DNA of 64,000 bases from positions 62,001-126,000 of the forward strand of contig JAULBX010001003.1 of assembly GCA_032358255.1 (NCBI GenBank). The letters run 5' to 3'. The stretch is from Heterotrichella gracilis. Taxonomy: Eukaryota > Sar > Xanthophyceae > Tribonematales > Xanthonemataceae. The notes beneath the pieces were generated by a model. It was not told the DNA's origin. It saw nothing but the letters and a program-made list of their open reading frames with translations, and did not search any database. This document shows, piece by piece, positions 24,302 through 35,506 of this stretch. The stretch's first letter is position 1. Every line of letters starts with the position of its first letter. The position numbers and the translations under genes were made by a program.

Positions 24302-24388
24302 TGGCTGCAGCAGGTGGCCCGGAAGGGAGTGGATGGGACACTGTGCATGCTGCGGGTCTTGCATGGCTTGGTTGCTGCTGGTGGCCAT
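24302..24388 (-). pseudogene. N-terminal F-box fragment of the same family (copy 2)
   Basis: On the minus strand ATG at 24388 opens MATSSNQAMQDPQHAQCPIH followed by SLPGHLLQ. This matches the start of the intact copy (MASSSSS..., INSLPEHLLQ). Similarity stops right after the F-box helix. The upstream bases also match the shared family leader (tgcag followed by cagctgagcc). Too short to be a gene. Confidence 0.65.
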
Positions 24389-26256
24389 ACTACTGACAAC
24401 TGGTACAGGCTCAGCTGACGGTGTGACAACTGCAGTGCGTGTTGGAACCAAGGGTAGTGTCAGCCACCGTGCCTTTGAACCAAAGTGGGCATGACCTGTA
24501 ACCAGCAACTCAGTGTACAGGTTGGTCACTGAGTCCAACTGAGCTCAACCTGATCAAAAAGCATGGTTCACCAAGCTTTCCATTCAAGACGTTGTCAAAA
24601 GTTGCACTGGTATTATGCTGGTTTGGAGCAATAAGCGCATATGCAACCTAGGAAGCTGACCTGCCCAGGTGGTTCTAAACTGATAGTGGACAGTGACAAA
24701 ATGTGAAAGCGTAACACCAACGAGGATATAGCACGCAGTTCTGCAAACACTGGGCACGGCCTTTACTTGACGCCACACGCATGCACATACGCATGCATAT
24801 CTCTACCCACCCATCTACCCACCTGCTACTGCTGCCGGTCAAGGTCCAACAATTTCCGAGTGTTTGGCATGAAATGATCAGCGGATCCACAACCCACCTG
24901 TAGTTGACCCTGCAAACTCCATATGCACTGAAGGATTGAAACTGTCACCCAAACCATTCTTGAAACAAATGTCGCATATTTGTATTTGTTTTAGCTGCAA
25001 TTTCTGGATTTTACAGGTGTTGGTCCCTGAGACTTTAGTTGTGACTTTACATCACCAAAACAATGCCCACAGTAATGTTAATGTCTTCGTCCAGTGCTCT
25101 AGGTTTTTGCAACAAAAGCTATACCCACCCGGAAGCCAAGTCTTAGCTAAGAAACTTTCTAAGAAATGAAACAGGAACCAACACTGTGAGTGGTGTGCAG
25201 AAATGCTGCACAGCAACAACGCCACAAAATAGTTCAGTACAGACCCAACATTCTGGCGGCAAGGGTTAAGCCACGGTCCCTTGTTGTCACAGCTGGATAT
25301 CGCCAATAAATCGTTACCACACTTGCCATTCAACTTGCCAGAGGCAGCGCCTCATTGTGCCCACTGTCGTTGGCAGGGTGACCCCACCCCTAGCTACAAA
25401 TAAGGCTTGGAAAATAGACCAACAAAACACCTGCAGCGCTCATGATGCCCATGGAAACAGCAGTGCGCCTGACACCAGCAGCAGGTTTTAATGTATATCA
25501 AGGTACACCAACACACGTCATGCGCCCAGGAATTATGCCAGTTGCGCGGGACAGCCACCGCCTTCAACACTCACGATGCATATTTGCATGCAGCTTGTGG
25601 ATGTCCACCTTGGAGGCACCTTCAGACTGCCACAGCCTGCTGGCTGCAGCGCCTTGAGCATCTGTACATGGGCCAGCACACAATATCAGGCCCGAGTCAT
25701 AACACCTATCGATGTATTGTCAATTTATTTGAAAATCTTCAAATACATTTGATGAGTGATTAAATTCATCCATTTAATACAGAAGGCTTCCACACCAAAC
25801 ACCGGCTTATACCTCATTGTGGTGTCAAGTAGTCAAGTCAGTCAGCAATGTGGTACCAGACATAGTGGTCAGATTGATCAGTGGTCATCACAAGCATACA
25901 TAATAGCATATGACAATTGAGGTGGTGCCAAGCCACTGGGTTAAAGGCCCCCAGTGCCCGCTGACCATGATCCAACTGACACGCCACAAGCAGATGAATG
26001 TATATGGAATCTCATGTCATGCAGCAGATGTGTTGAGTGCACATGCATTGATGTAGGCGACATGCTAAACCCTAAGTGCAAATGGCTGTGCTGGACCCTA
26101 GGTGCAACCCTAGGTGCAGTAGGCCAGGCGCTGGAGCTGTGGTGGTCTCACACCTTCCTTGTCCAAGTCAGCAAATGCGTCCAAATGAACAACAGAAACA
26201 GGGATCTTTCTGGTTTACCTGCCTCAGGGCTTGTGAAATCTTGGTTGGCGGGTGTG
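24389..26256. other. Intergenic within the F-box/LRR array
   Basis: The first 80 bases look like the 5' leader of the 24302-24388 fragment. Beyond that I see no gene. Composition is mixed, with scattered gcatgc motifs. A plus-strand reading frame at 25954-26835 is only the antisense shadow of the copy at 26257-27673. Confidence 0.5.
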
Positions 26257-27673
26257 CTAGGAGCCCCATCTTGCTGCAGTGTGCAGCCATGCCCAGCACC
26301 ATTCTCGCTCACCCCTTGCCTCCTGCACCTGCTCAGCACCTGGATCATCATGAAGAGCATCTGGGTCCAGGTGCCTGAGCGCCTGAATCTCAACGCCACC
26401 ATCCGCATCCATGACCATGCTGTACTCCCCATGTCGCCCCTTGATGCTGACCCCCTTGCCACAGGTCGCTTTCTGCCACCCCCCATGCGGCACAATGCAC
26501 AGGTTGGGGTTGATTGGCAGCTGCAGACGCACGCCAAGCAAAAGCTCAGGCTGGAACCGTGTGAGTCTGTTAAGGGTTTAGGGTGGCTGGGCATTGGGGG
26601 CAGCACCACTGGCTCCTCCACGCAGGATACTACCAATCGCTGGAGGTTGGTAAGGCTGGCTAGGGCAGGGGTCAAGCGCTGCATGCCGTCCATGTTCAAA
26701 TCGAGTGATGTCAGGTTGATGAGCTCCGGGAGGAGTACCATGGCATCCACAGGCATAGGATTAGTTTGGCCAAGGGCAAGGCTTTGTAGCGAGGTGGGAA
26801 AGCAGCCAGAGTGCATGTCCAGGCTTATGCCCTGAACATTTAAGCTCTTCAGCTGGGTGAGCTGCCGCAGGGAGGTGTGTAGTCTGATCTCCTCTAGCAG
26901 GTCTGCAGTATCATGTATGGTCAAGCTGGTGAGTGCAGGCTGGCGTGCGAACATTGGGACAAAGTCCACATGATCTGCAATCACCACTGCCATGCCCAGC
27001 TTGGGAAGACATGGGAGCTGTGGCCACCAGTGCTGGCTGTTGGGTGTGCCCCTGACATCAAGGTGCAGCTCTTCCAGGTTGACCAGTGCTGACATGGCTG
27101 GCATAAAGAGCGCCGCCTGCTCCGGGGTGCAGCGCAGGCACAGGTCCACGGTAGCAAGGGAGGTGAGGCGGAAGGTGGCCTCAAACAGCTGCCCAGCACT
27201 GTTCCCGCGGTATGCACCGACCTCCTTTCCAGGTCGTACAGGTACAAGGAAGTGAGACAATCTGGGTTGAGGCTGTTGAGCAGACGCAGCACGTCCTGAG
27301 GCTCGCCGCACTGAAAAAAGATGGACTTGGTGGCCCCCAGCCTGGATCACAGCCACTCTAGAACTGGTTTGGTGAGGGGAGGACAACAGACATCTTCCCA
27401 TGCCGCACTTGGGCCTGCCAGGGCGTGGTGCCAGCGCTTGCACACCAGCTGTAGCTGCAGCTGCGCTTTGTGTTTTGCAACCTGATCCCTCAGCACGCGC
27501 CTCTGCAGAGGGTAAATCATCTGTCTGGAGTTCATATGGATGAGGGTCAGCGGTGTCCCGAGGATGCGCTGCAGCAGGTGGTCGGGGAGAGAGTGGATGG
27601 GGCACCCTGTGCTGCGCTGGGGTTGAGCCGCTGGCCTGCAGCTGCTATCCATGCCTGTTGGTGACTGTTCCAT
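26257..27673 (-). pseudogene. F-box/LRR copy 3, disrupted
   Basis: Start ATG at 27673. It has the F-box CPIHSLPDHLLQRILGTPLT, then a family block QLQLVCKRWHHALAGPSAAW, LRR region (SALVNLEELHLDVRG, QLTQLKSLNVQGI, LTSLDLNMDGMQRL) and the tail module ending CAWLHTAARWGS at 26257. Compared with the intact copy it carries a TGA where the family has a Cys codon (near 27350), a frame change near 27230 and another near 26560. Three separate defects make it a likely pseudogene; sequence is otherwise well kept, so loss looks recent. Confidence 0.8.
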
Positions 27674-28930
27674 GCTAGTTGGTGTAATACACCTGCATTG
27701 CAATGGTGTGATGTCAATGCGCGTATCCACCATCCTACTTCAAAACCAACGCGCCAGATGGCTATGGAGAAACCTTAAACCAGTAGCCATCTGCACTGGG
27801 CCAAACTAAGTTAACCTTCCCATAGTACAAAACGCAAGCTTGCTATGCTATGTTTCTTTAGGCAGTCCTTGGTCGAAGCAGGTCTATCTGTTAGGCTGCT
27901 GTATCTGGCAAGCCTTGTACAGCCACATGCATGCATATACAAGGAGGTTGCCCCGACAAGCCGATTTGCCCAACTGGGTCACCCTGCTGGAAGATAAAGG
28001 AATACAAGCCTCGATCACTGTACAGGTGTCACCAACGCGCCAACCCTTCGCACTCTCGCAACCTTCGTCACGACCCGTGCCCCGCATGCATGCATGTGTC
28101 AACCCACCTCACCTGCCCACTCCGACAGTTACCCGGCTGCTGGCACGAGGTATCTGTGCGATCAAACGTTTCAAGCTTCTCAAATACCACCTACAGTTGT
28201 GCCCTGCACAGACTCATCATGGTCTAGAGCTTTTGACAGCGATGCCCGTAAAAATAAATATAGAATTAATTTACGCTGAAATGGATATAATTTTGCTTTT
28301 GCAGAGCATCGCTGTGAAAAGCTCGAGACCATACGATTCCGCGCAGGGTGCGCCGGCAGCTTGTGTCTTTAAACCACATGTGATCATCCTCGTGCCAACA
28401 ACCGGGTATTTGTCGGAAGTGGGCAGCAAGTGAGGTGGGTTGATACATGCATGCATGCGGGTTATGGATGCTGACGAAGGTTGCGATGGTGTGGTGATTT
28501 GCCCGTTGGTGCTACCTGTGCATTTAGTGACGTTTGCATTCAGTCATCCGACAGAGGTGTGTACCAGTTGGCCAAACCGGCTTGTAAGGATACCAGGACC
28601 TCGTTTACATATGCATGCAGTTCACATTGCACACCAAGGTCTTTGTTAGTTTGTTTTGTACACAGTGGGCACACATTGCTCCGGATAAAGCATCCTACCT
28701 GCTTTAATTGCTTTTCAGTGGCGACCAAATTGACTGACAAGTATAGCATAGCAAGGTTTGCTATATGTAGGTTGAAGCTCATGCATGGATCATATGGTCA
28801 TCCAGTGCACTGCAGGGTTTTGGGCTACCTGCCACTGCTTCACAAGCACAATGATTGATACACTTGTCTAAAAACCGCAACGCAGGTGTCGCCTACCAGC
28901 TAGCCGGGACCAGTCGCCCAGGGCTACGAG
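27674..28930. other. Intergenic between divergent copies 3 and 4
   Basis: Both ends carry remnants of the shared 5' leader of the family (a tgcag or cgcag acceptor followed by a caccaact or taccagct tract). The middle has several gcatgcatgc palindromes (near 27930, 28090 and 28450). Two imperfect repeats around 28240-28340 (aattttgctttt / gtgaaaagctcgagacc and neighbours) are partly inverted. No gene seen. Confidence 0.45.
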
Positions 28931-30250
28931 GGTTGCCCCATCCATTCCCTCCCCGACCACCTGCTGCAGCGCATCCTGGGGACACCACTGACCCTCATAA
29001 AGATCAAAGAGATCCGAGTTGTGACAAGGAAGCAGGTTGCAAAACACAAAGCGCAGCTGCGGCTACAGCTGGTGTGCAAGCGCTGGCACCACGCCCTGGC
29101 AGGCCCAAGTGCGGCATGGGAAGCCATCTGCTGCCCGCCGCTCACCAAGCCTATTCTGGAGTGGCTTTGCCCCAGGTTATGGGGCACCAAGTCCATTATG
29201 TTCTACAATGGTGAGCCACACAGCGGCGAGCCTTGGCACGACGTGCTGCGTCTGCTCAACAGCCTCAACCCAACTTGCGTCACTTGCCTGCGCGTGTGTG
29301 AGTTTGGCAAAAACATTGGTTCGTATCGGAGGGACAGTGCTGGGCAGCTGCTTGAGGCCACCTTCCGCCTGGCCTCCCTGACTTCCTTGGACCTGTGCCT
29401 GCGCTGCGCCCCGGAGCAGGCAGCGCCCTACATGCCTGCCATGTCAGCACTGGTGAACCTGGAGCGGCTCAACATTGATGTCAGGGGCAAAACGATGTTC
29501 AGCCAGCACTGGGGGCCACAGCTCCCATGCCTTCCCAAGCTGAGCATGGCAAAGGTGGTTGCCAACAGGGCAGACTTTGTCCCGATGCTGGTCCACCAGC
29601 CAGCACTCACCAGCTTGGTCGTACTTGACGTTTAAGACCTGCTTGAGGACATTACAGTATCCATCTCCTTGCAACAGCTCACACAGCTGAAGAGCTTGAG
29701 CGTGGAGGGCATGTGCCTGGAGATGTCGCCTGGCTGCCTCCCCACCTCGCTGCAAAGCCTTGCCATCGGCCAAATCAGATCCGTGGATGCCATGACCCTC
29801 CTCCCACAGCTCATCATCCTGACATCACTTGACATGGGCATCGACGGCATGCAGCGCTTGAACCCCGCCCTGGCCAGCCTCACCAACCTCCAGGAGTTGG
29901 AAGTTGGGCCCCCAGTGGACGAGCCGCTGGTGCTGCCCCCAATGCCCGGCCTCACACTGCTCAGGGTTTTGCATGGCCATGGCGTGCAGCTGCAGCTGCC
30001 AATCAACCCCAAACTGGCCATCGTGCCTCGGCAGGGGTGGCACAGAGAAACAAATGGCGAGGGGGTCACCATCAAGGGGCGACACGGGGAGTACAGCATG
30101 GTGGTGGATGAGGATGGCTCAGTTGAGGTTGGGGCCTCGCAGTGCACGCCCATGGGCACTCTTTCAGATGCTGCGCGGGTGCATGAGGCGAGGGAGGAGC
30201 GGGAGCGGTGCTGGGCGTGGCTGCACACTGCAGCAGCTTGGGGCTCCTAG
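28931..30250 (+). pseudogene. F-box/LRR copy 4, disrupted
   Basis: F-box GCPIHSLPDHLLQRILGTPL, then LQLVCKRWHHALAGPSAAW, LRRs and the full tail module ending WAWLHTAAAWGS (stop 30248-30250). Two defects: no in-frame ATG at the place where the intact copy starts (a TAG lies upstream near 28900), and a TAA near 29633-29635 between two LRRs. On each side of that stop the frame is open and highly similar to copy 3 (about one residue in six differs by eye). A role for the open N-terminal half cannot be excluded if an upstream exon supplies a start. Confidence 0.8.
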
Positions 30251-32760
30251 GACGCGGCTTTGATGGTTTTAAACAGGTAAAATTGGAGGGCATCTCAGTG
30301 GAGATGTTCAGGGCATACCTGTGACACTAGGAGGCATTGGCGGTATAGGTGGTGGCAATGCCCCTTGCACATTCCTTTCATTCCTAGCATACATGTCGTT
30401 GCTTCCTCCATCATATGCATGTAGCCTCAGGGCCTTCGCTGAATGAAACTATACTAGTTTGGTAGCATGCAGCATGGAAGGCTGTAATAGATTCATTGCT
30501 TTGTTTTATTTGCAATTTCAGTGATGTATTGAGCCTGTGCTGCTGTGTGTATCTGGAACCCACCCAGTACCTGGTTTGTCACCTTTGTTCCTATTTTCCC
30601 CCCTGACAAGCAGTTACTGGTTGCAGGATTGTGGGGGGGGACCTGCCGCCACCTGGCACCTCAGCCAGGGCTGCCCGCCGCTGGCGTTACTGCACCTTGC
30701 CCTTTGCGCTGGGCTAGCTGTGCAGACGACCGCGGGGCTACCCTACACCGTCACAATCTGAGTGGTTGGAAAATTTTCCCGTGGCAGACGGTCCCACATT
30801 GCAGCTGGATTTTGAAGATGTGTGTCTGCGTGGCGCTGGCTCGAGCTGATTTGATTCAGCAGGGGCGTGGCTTTCAGTGGGTGCAGATGCGGAGCATTAT
30901 GAAGGCCGCTGGGGCACGATGCACCGATCTGTAATATAACAAATGCGTGTTCGTTAGATGGCGGTGCCGAGGCGCAATAAAGTGGGCCCTTAAACCCCGC
31001 TTTTGTGCGTCCCGGGAGGGCCCTATCTTTCTTCTTTGTAGATTAAAAACCTGGCATGCCATCAGTGTATTGGTGAACATCTCTTGGCGTTTTTTTTTGA
31101 CTGCAAAACGGAGAATGAGTTTGCATATGCACACACAATCCCATGCACGCACACTCTAGAGATCTCCATGGAGAAGCTAGGCGCACGCGTAGTTGCAGCG
31201 TAGATAACAACCAGATAACTCAAGGCCTATCTTTGACCAGCCGTTCTGGCTGGTGTGGTGCCCTGGTGCGAGCCAGTGGCCCCCTATAATAGTAACTACG
31301 CCTCTGTGCGTTCCCTTCCTTTCTTTCTCTACTTAGCCTTATTGGTGTAGAGCTTGCGCTTTATTCACAATGTACCCTAGGTTCTTTAGGGCAAAGAAAC
31401 TTGCTTGTGTGGGACATTGTCACGGGCCACTGGCGGCCTGGCACTGAGTGTTTTGAAATGCGTTACTTGAAATGTCTGCCTCGATACATGTTGGGGATTG
31501 TCGAAATTCTAATTTGGCGTCCGGCCCGTGGTGGCCATCATGCTGGCAGAGTACCTGTAACCAGTTTATCCTGATCCACAAGCTTCTAGCTCCGCTGACG
31601 CCTTTTCACCCGGGTGTTTGTCGCCTGCTGACAGCCCATTTCTGCACACACCTAAATTTCAGATCACTTTAAACACCTCTATAAAAGAAGGATACTTTGA
31701 TTTGCACTATCAAAGCTTTCTCAGCCACCGTGTGGGTGGTCACACCCTGGTAGTTGTCAATCATGGTAATTGCCAACGGGGCGATGCAATAAATCCGCAT
31801 ACCTACAAGTTCTGCTTGAGGTACACACCCGGGAGGCCTCAAAATCCTGTTAATGAACATACCAGTACAAAAAGAGGAGAAAAGAAAATAAACGCCAAAG
31901 GCGTGCATATACATTAGTACATAATAGTGCCACCGTAGGCTACGAAGTGCAACGTAAAGAATTTCTTTCAGGCACATTAATTGCCTATAAGTATCAATCA
32001 GACTGAATTAATATGCAATATCTGGCGTTCACATGAATCAACAATTAACCTGCTCTCCTATATGCCCATTCACCTCCTGGCAGTGTGCGCATGGGCGCAA
32101 CTCGCAGGAAAACCCCCTTTTGCTGTGATACAAGCAGAACATTTGCCAAGAATGGGTTACCAACAAACCGAATCAGATGGCAATTGTCAACTTGAGTAGG
32201 TGGCACCTGCTGCACTGCACCAACTCCCAACCCACAGCCCCCCACGTGCACCCATTTACCCAATCAGTGGCATGCAACGGCAGGGCCTTGCAGCCATGTG
32301 TACTCAACACCCAGCTGCCAAGCCTGTGCTGCGCGGCTGCATGTCCACAGTTGCTACCCGGGCGCCAGTGAGCAAAGGCGTCACAGTAGGGCCTGCACCC
32401 AGCAAGTGCTCGTCAGAGATGTATACACAAAGCAGCACAGGCTCATTACCTCATTTGTAACTCTCATACCAGAAAGCAACTGATTTACCACAGCTTCCAT
32501 GCCACCAAACTCTTGTTGAATCTGGTCGATGGGCTATGCCTATTGCAGGAATCAGCAGATTGCAAAACAATAATGACAAGAAAATATGTGCTGATGCAAT
32601 TAACTGTGCCAGGCCCACCGCCACCGCCACAGCCTCCTCATGCCACACATGTGCCCCTGCACCCACCAACATTCGACAACACAGGTCCCTGGACCCACCA
32701 ACAGACCCTCCTCCTGGTTTACCTGCTGCAGGCCTTGACCTGTGATAGATGCCCAGCGCG
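30251..32760. other. Intergenic, 2.5 kb, no gene supported
   Basis: Reading frames near 30545-30934 and 32513-32843 are short, lack conserved motifs and overlap frames on the other strand. AT-rich tracts occur around 31860-32050. I looked for terminal inverted repeats and target-site duplications and found none I would support. Confidence 0.45.
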
Positions 32761-34074
32761 CTAGGAGCCCCATGCTGCGGCAATGTGCAGCCATGCCCAG
32801 CACCACTCCCGCTCCTCCCTCGCCTCATCCACCCAGTCGGCATCTGAAAGGGCGCCGGGAGGCAGGCGCTGCGATGCCCTGCACCGCAACGCAGCCCTCC
32901 GCATCCACGCCCATCTTGTACCTCCCGTGTGCCCCCTTAATGCTAATCCCCTTGCCAGTTGTGGCTTTGTGCCAGCCGTCTCAGGCAGGATGTACAGGTG
33001 GGGGTAGATTGGCAGCTCCAGCTGCACGCCCCGACAACGCCCTATTTGTATGAACGTGAGGCTGGGCATGACGGGCAGTACCAGGCGTTTTGGTAGGTCG
33101 TTGATTACCAACTCCTGGAGGCTGGTGAGCCTGGCCAGGGCGGGCTTCAAGCGCTGTATGGCTAGGCATTCCAGGTGGAGCGATGTCAGCTGGACAAGGT
33201 CTGAGAGGAGCGCCACTGCATCCACAGGGCCAGGAGGATCGAGGTACATGCTGAAATTCATGACGATGGCAAGGCTTTGTAGCGACGTGGGGAAGCTGCC
33301 AGGCAGTATGGCCAGGTGGCAGCCCCTCACAACCAAGCTCTCCAACTGAGTGAGCTGTCGCAACGAGGTGCTAGTTGTCGGGTCCTCAAACTCGACGACA
33401 CCGACTCTCAGTAATTCGAGGTAGGTGAGCGCAGGCTGGTGGGCCAGCATGGGGACGTAGTCTGCCCCGTTTAGCCCCACCAATGCCGTCCCCAGCTTTG
33501 GGAGGCATGGAAGCTCTGGCCACCAGGGTTGGATTTCTGGAGAGGGTTTCCAGACTTCAAGGTAGAGCTACTCCAGGTTGACCAGTGCTGACATGGCTGG
33601 CAGGCTGGGCGCCACCTGCTCCGGGGTGCAGAGGAAGCAAAGGTCCACGGTAGCGAGCGAGGTGAGGCGGGCCAGGGCCTCGAGCAGCTGCCCCGCAAGT
33701 TGCTCGTTCTCGATCATCATGATGATCGAGGGCAGGAAAGTGATGCACGCTGGGTTGAGGCTGTTGAGCAGGCGCAGCACTTCCTGCCGCTCGCCGTTCA
33801 ATCCTATGATGCACCTGGTAGCTCCCAGCCTGGGGCTCAGCCACTCCAGCACTGGAGTGCTGAGGATGAGACACTCGATCCGCCCCCAAGTCGCGCTTGG
33901 GCCTGCCAGGGCCTGGCGCCAGCGCTTGCACACCAGCTGCAGCTGCACTCTCTCCCACATGGCAAGCACGTCAATCTCGCTCTCGCTCGGCGTCCCAAAG
34001 ATGCGCTGCGGCAGGTGGTCTGGGAGGGAGTTGATGGGGCACCGCTCACTCCGCATGGCTGGGCCGGTGGCCAT
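32761..34074 (-). pseudogene. F-box/LRR copy 5, disrupted
   Basis: ATG at 34074 opens MATGPAMRSERCPINSLPDH. Then QLQLVCKRWRQALAGPSATW, LRRs (SALVNLE..., LTSLHLECLAIQRLKPALA) and the tail ending AWLHIAAAWGS at 32761. A TAG replaces a codon right after SALVNLE (33568-33570). In the tail module a pair of compensating frame changes between about 32870 and 32995 scrambles the GKGISIKG block before returning to frame. The rest is well preserved. The shared leader and ctgcag acceptor are present about 60 bases upstream of the ATG. Confidence 0.8.
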
Positions 34075-35490
34075 AGCTAGTGATGGGCTGTCCAGCATCA
34101 GCTGGTCTTGGTGAATTGATGTCCTGCAGGATAGTGGCAGGGTCAACATGTGTTTCAACACCTGTTCTTGTGTACGCAAAGTGGCCCATGCTGCGCTGCC
34201 AGCTGCCAGCAACACCAAAGGTGGAACTAAGACAGAGGGTGCTGTGCAGTGGAGCAACCTGGAATCAACCAAGGACTAACAGATTGGCTGTAATGGTGTT
34301 TGCAAGGCACACAATGGACCAACAACCAGGACTTCAAAATCCATTCTTAGATCTAGGTGCCTGACACACGAGGTCTGTTGCCGCTGCAAGCCGGTGGGCA
34401 CAATCTGGGCCAGTCTACTATCAGGTGAAAGTGTGACAGGTCACACCAGCGCAGCCACACACTTCAACTGTCGGCCATACCTTTACAGGACTTGATGATG
34501 GTGGGGGCACAATGCATGCATGCATATGCACCCACCTGACTCTGCTGCTACCCACTTGTTCAAAACGTTCCCAGAGTGTTGGTACGCGATAAACAGAGTG
34601 TGAGCTTTCGAAACACCACATAAATTTGCACCCTGTAGGCTTTTCATGGTGCCGGGGTCCGGTTCAACGGAGCTTGGGCTGTCAGCGCGCACCCTCAAAC
34701 CCTCCAGCAGGGTTTGGGCTGAACGAGGTGGTAGGCAAGGACCTTGCTAGCATCCGCCTACCAAAGTGCGGCACAGTGCTAACTCTGGTTTGTGCTAAAT
34801 TACCCTTTCACGATCCGTCAAGTTATACAAACCCACTAGGTTCTCTGTCCATTGGGTCCTATGATATGCGCCCGTATGGTCCAATGTCCATGACCATGGC
34901 AGCCAGGATTTGTTTTATTGCACAGTGACCGCGATGGGGGTCTAAACGGTCCGATTCGTTATTTACAACAAGTGTCAGCCATAACACACTCCAAGCTCTC
35001 AACAATATGACGACCCGTCAGCTTGATGCATGCATAACGTTTAGAGCATAAAAAGACTTTCTTTCTTCAAAGAAATAATGGGAGCACCCACAGGTCGATG
35101 CAACCTGCCGCAGCGTGCCCTGCCAGCCTCCTGTGATCACCAGATGGCATGCCAGTGGTTCAAAGCCTGACCCTGACTTGCCCTGAAGGTTTACATTACA
35201 CGAAATGTTTTGAACATGGTCGCCGTAGAGCAATACTGCTCACACCATCCTGCCGTGACCACTGCAGTGATGGGTGTCCGGGTGATCATCAACAAGCGTT
35301 CACTCAGCGTTTACTAAAGTAGTACTCAGCTTAGAAAGGGAATAGCCAGCCTGGTGATAACAAGTGTAACATAACGCTACACATACCAAGTGATTCAGTG
35401 TTGTGCGTTAGCAGGTGATCACACACCCAGTTTCGATTCAGTGTTGTGCGTTAGCAGGTGATCACAAAATAGGTCATTTTATATTACGCA
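34075..35490. other. Intergenic between copy 5 and the glycosyltransferase-like gene
   Basis: Left end: family leader of copy 5 (a 34-base stretch around 34130 closely matches the one before the intact copy at 42651). Right end: a 43-base tandem repeat beside the stop of the next gene. A gcatgcatgcatatgca tract lies near 34513. Nothing gene-like in between. Confidence 0.5.
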
Positions 35491-35506
35491 TTAGCAGGTG
35501 AACAGG
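35392..35506. repeat. 43-base tandem repeat overlapping the end of the glycosyltransferase-like gene
   Basis: Two units share an exact 32-base core (35392-35423 and 35435-35466) starting gattcagtgttgtgcgttag. A third, shorter and degenerate unit (35483-35506, attacgcattagcaggtgaa) contains the stop codon of the minus-strand gene. The unit therefore seems to have been copied outward from the 3' end of that gene. Confidence 0.8.

Noticed and set aside
25954-26835. Plus-strand 293-codon frame
   Set aside because: Mostly antisense of the F-box/LRR copy at 26257-27673, whose family relationship is clear.
30545-30934. 129-codon plus-strand frame
   Set aside because: Composition unlike the exons around it, overlapping frames in other phases, no motif.
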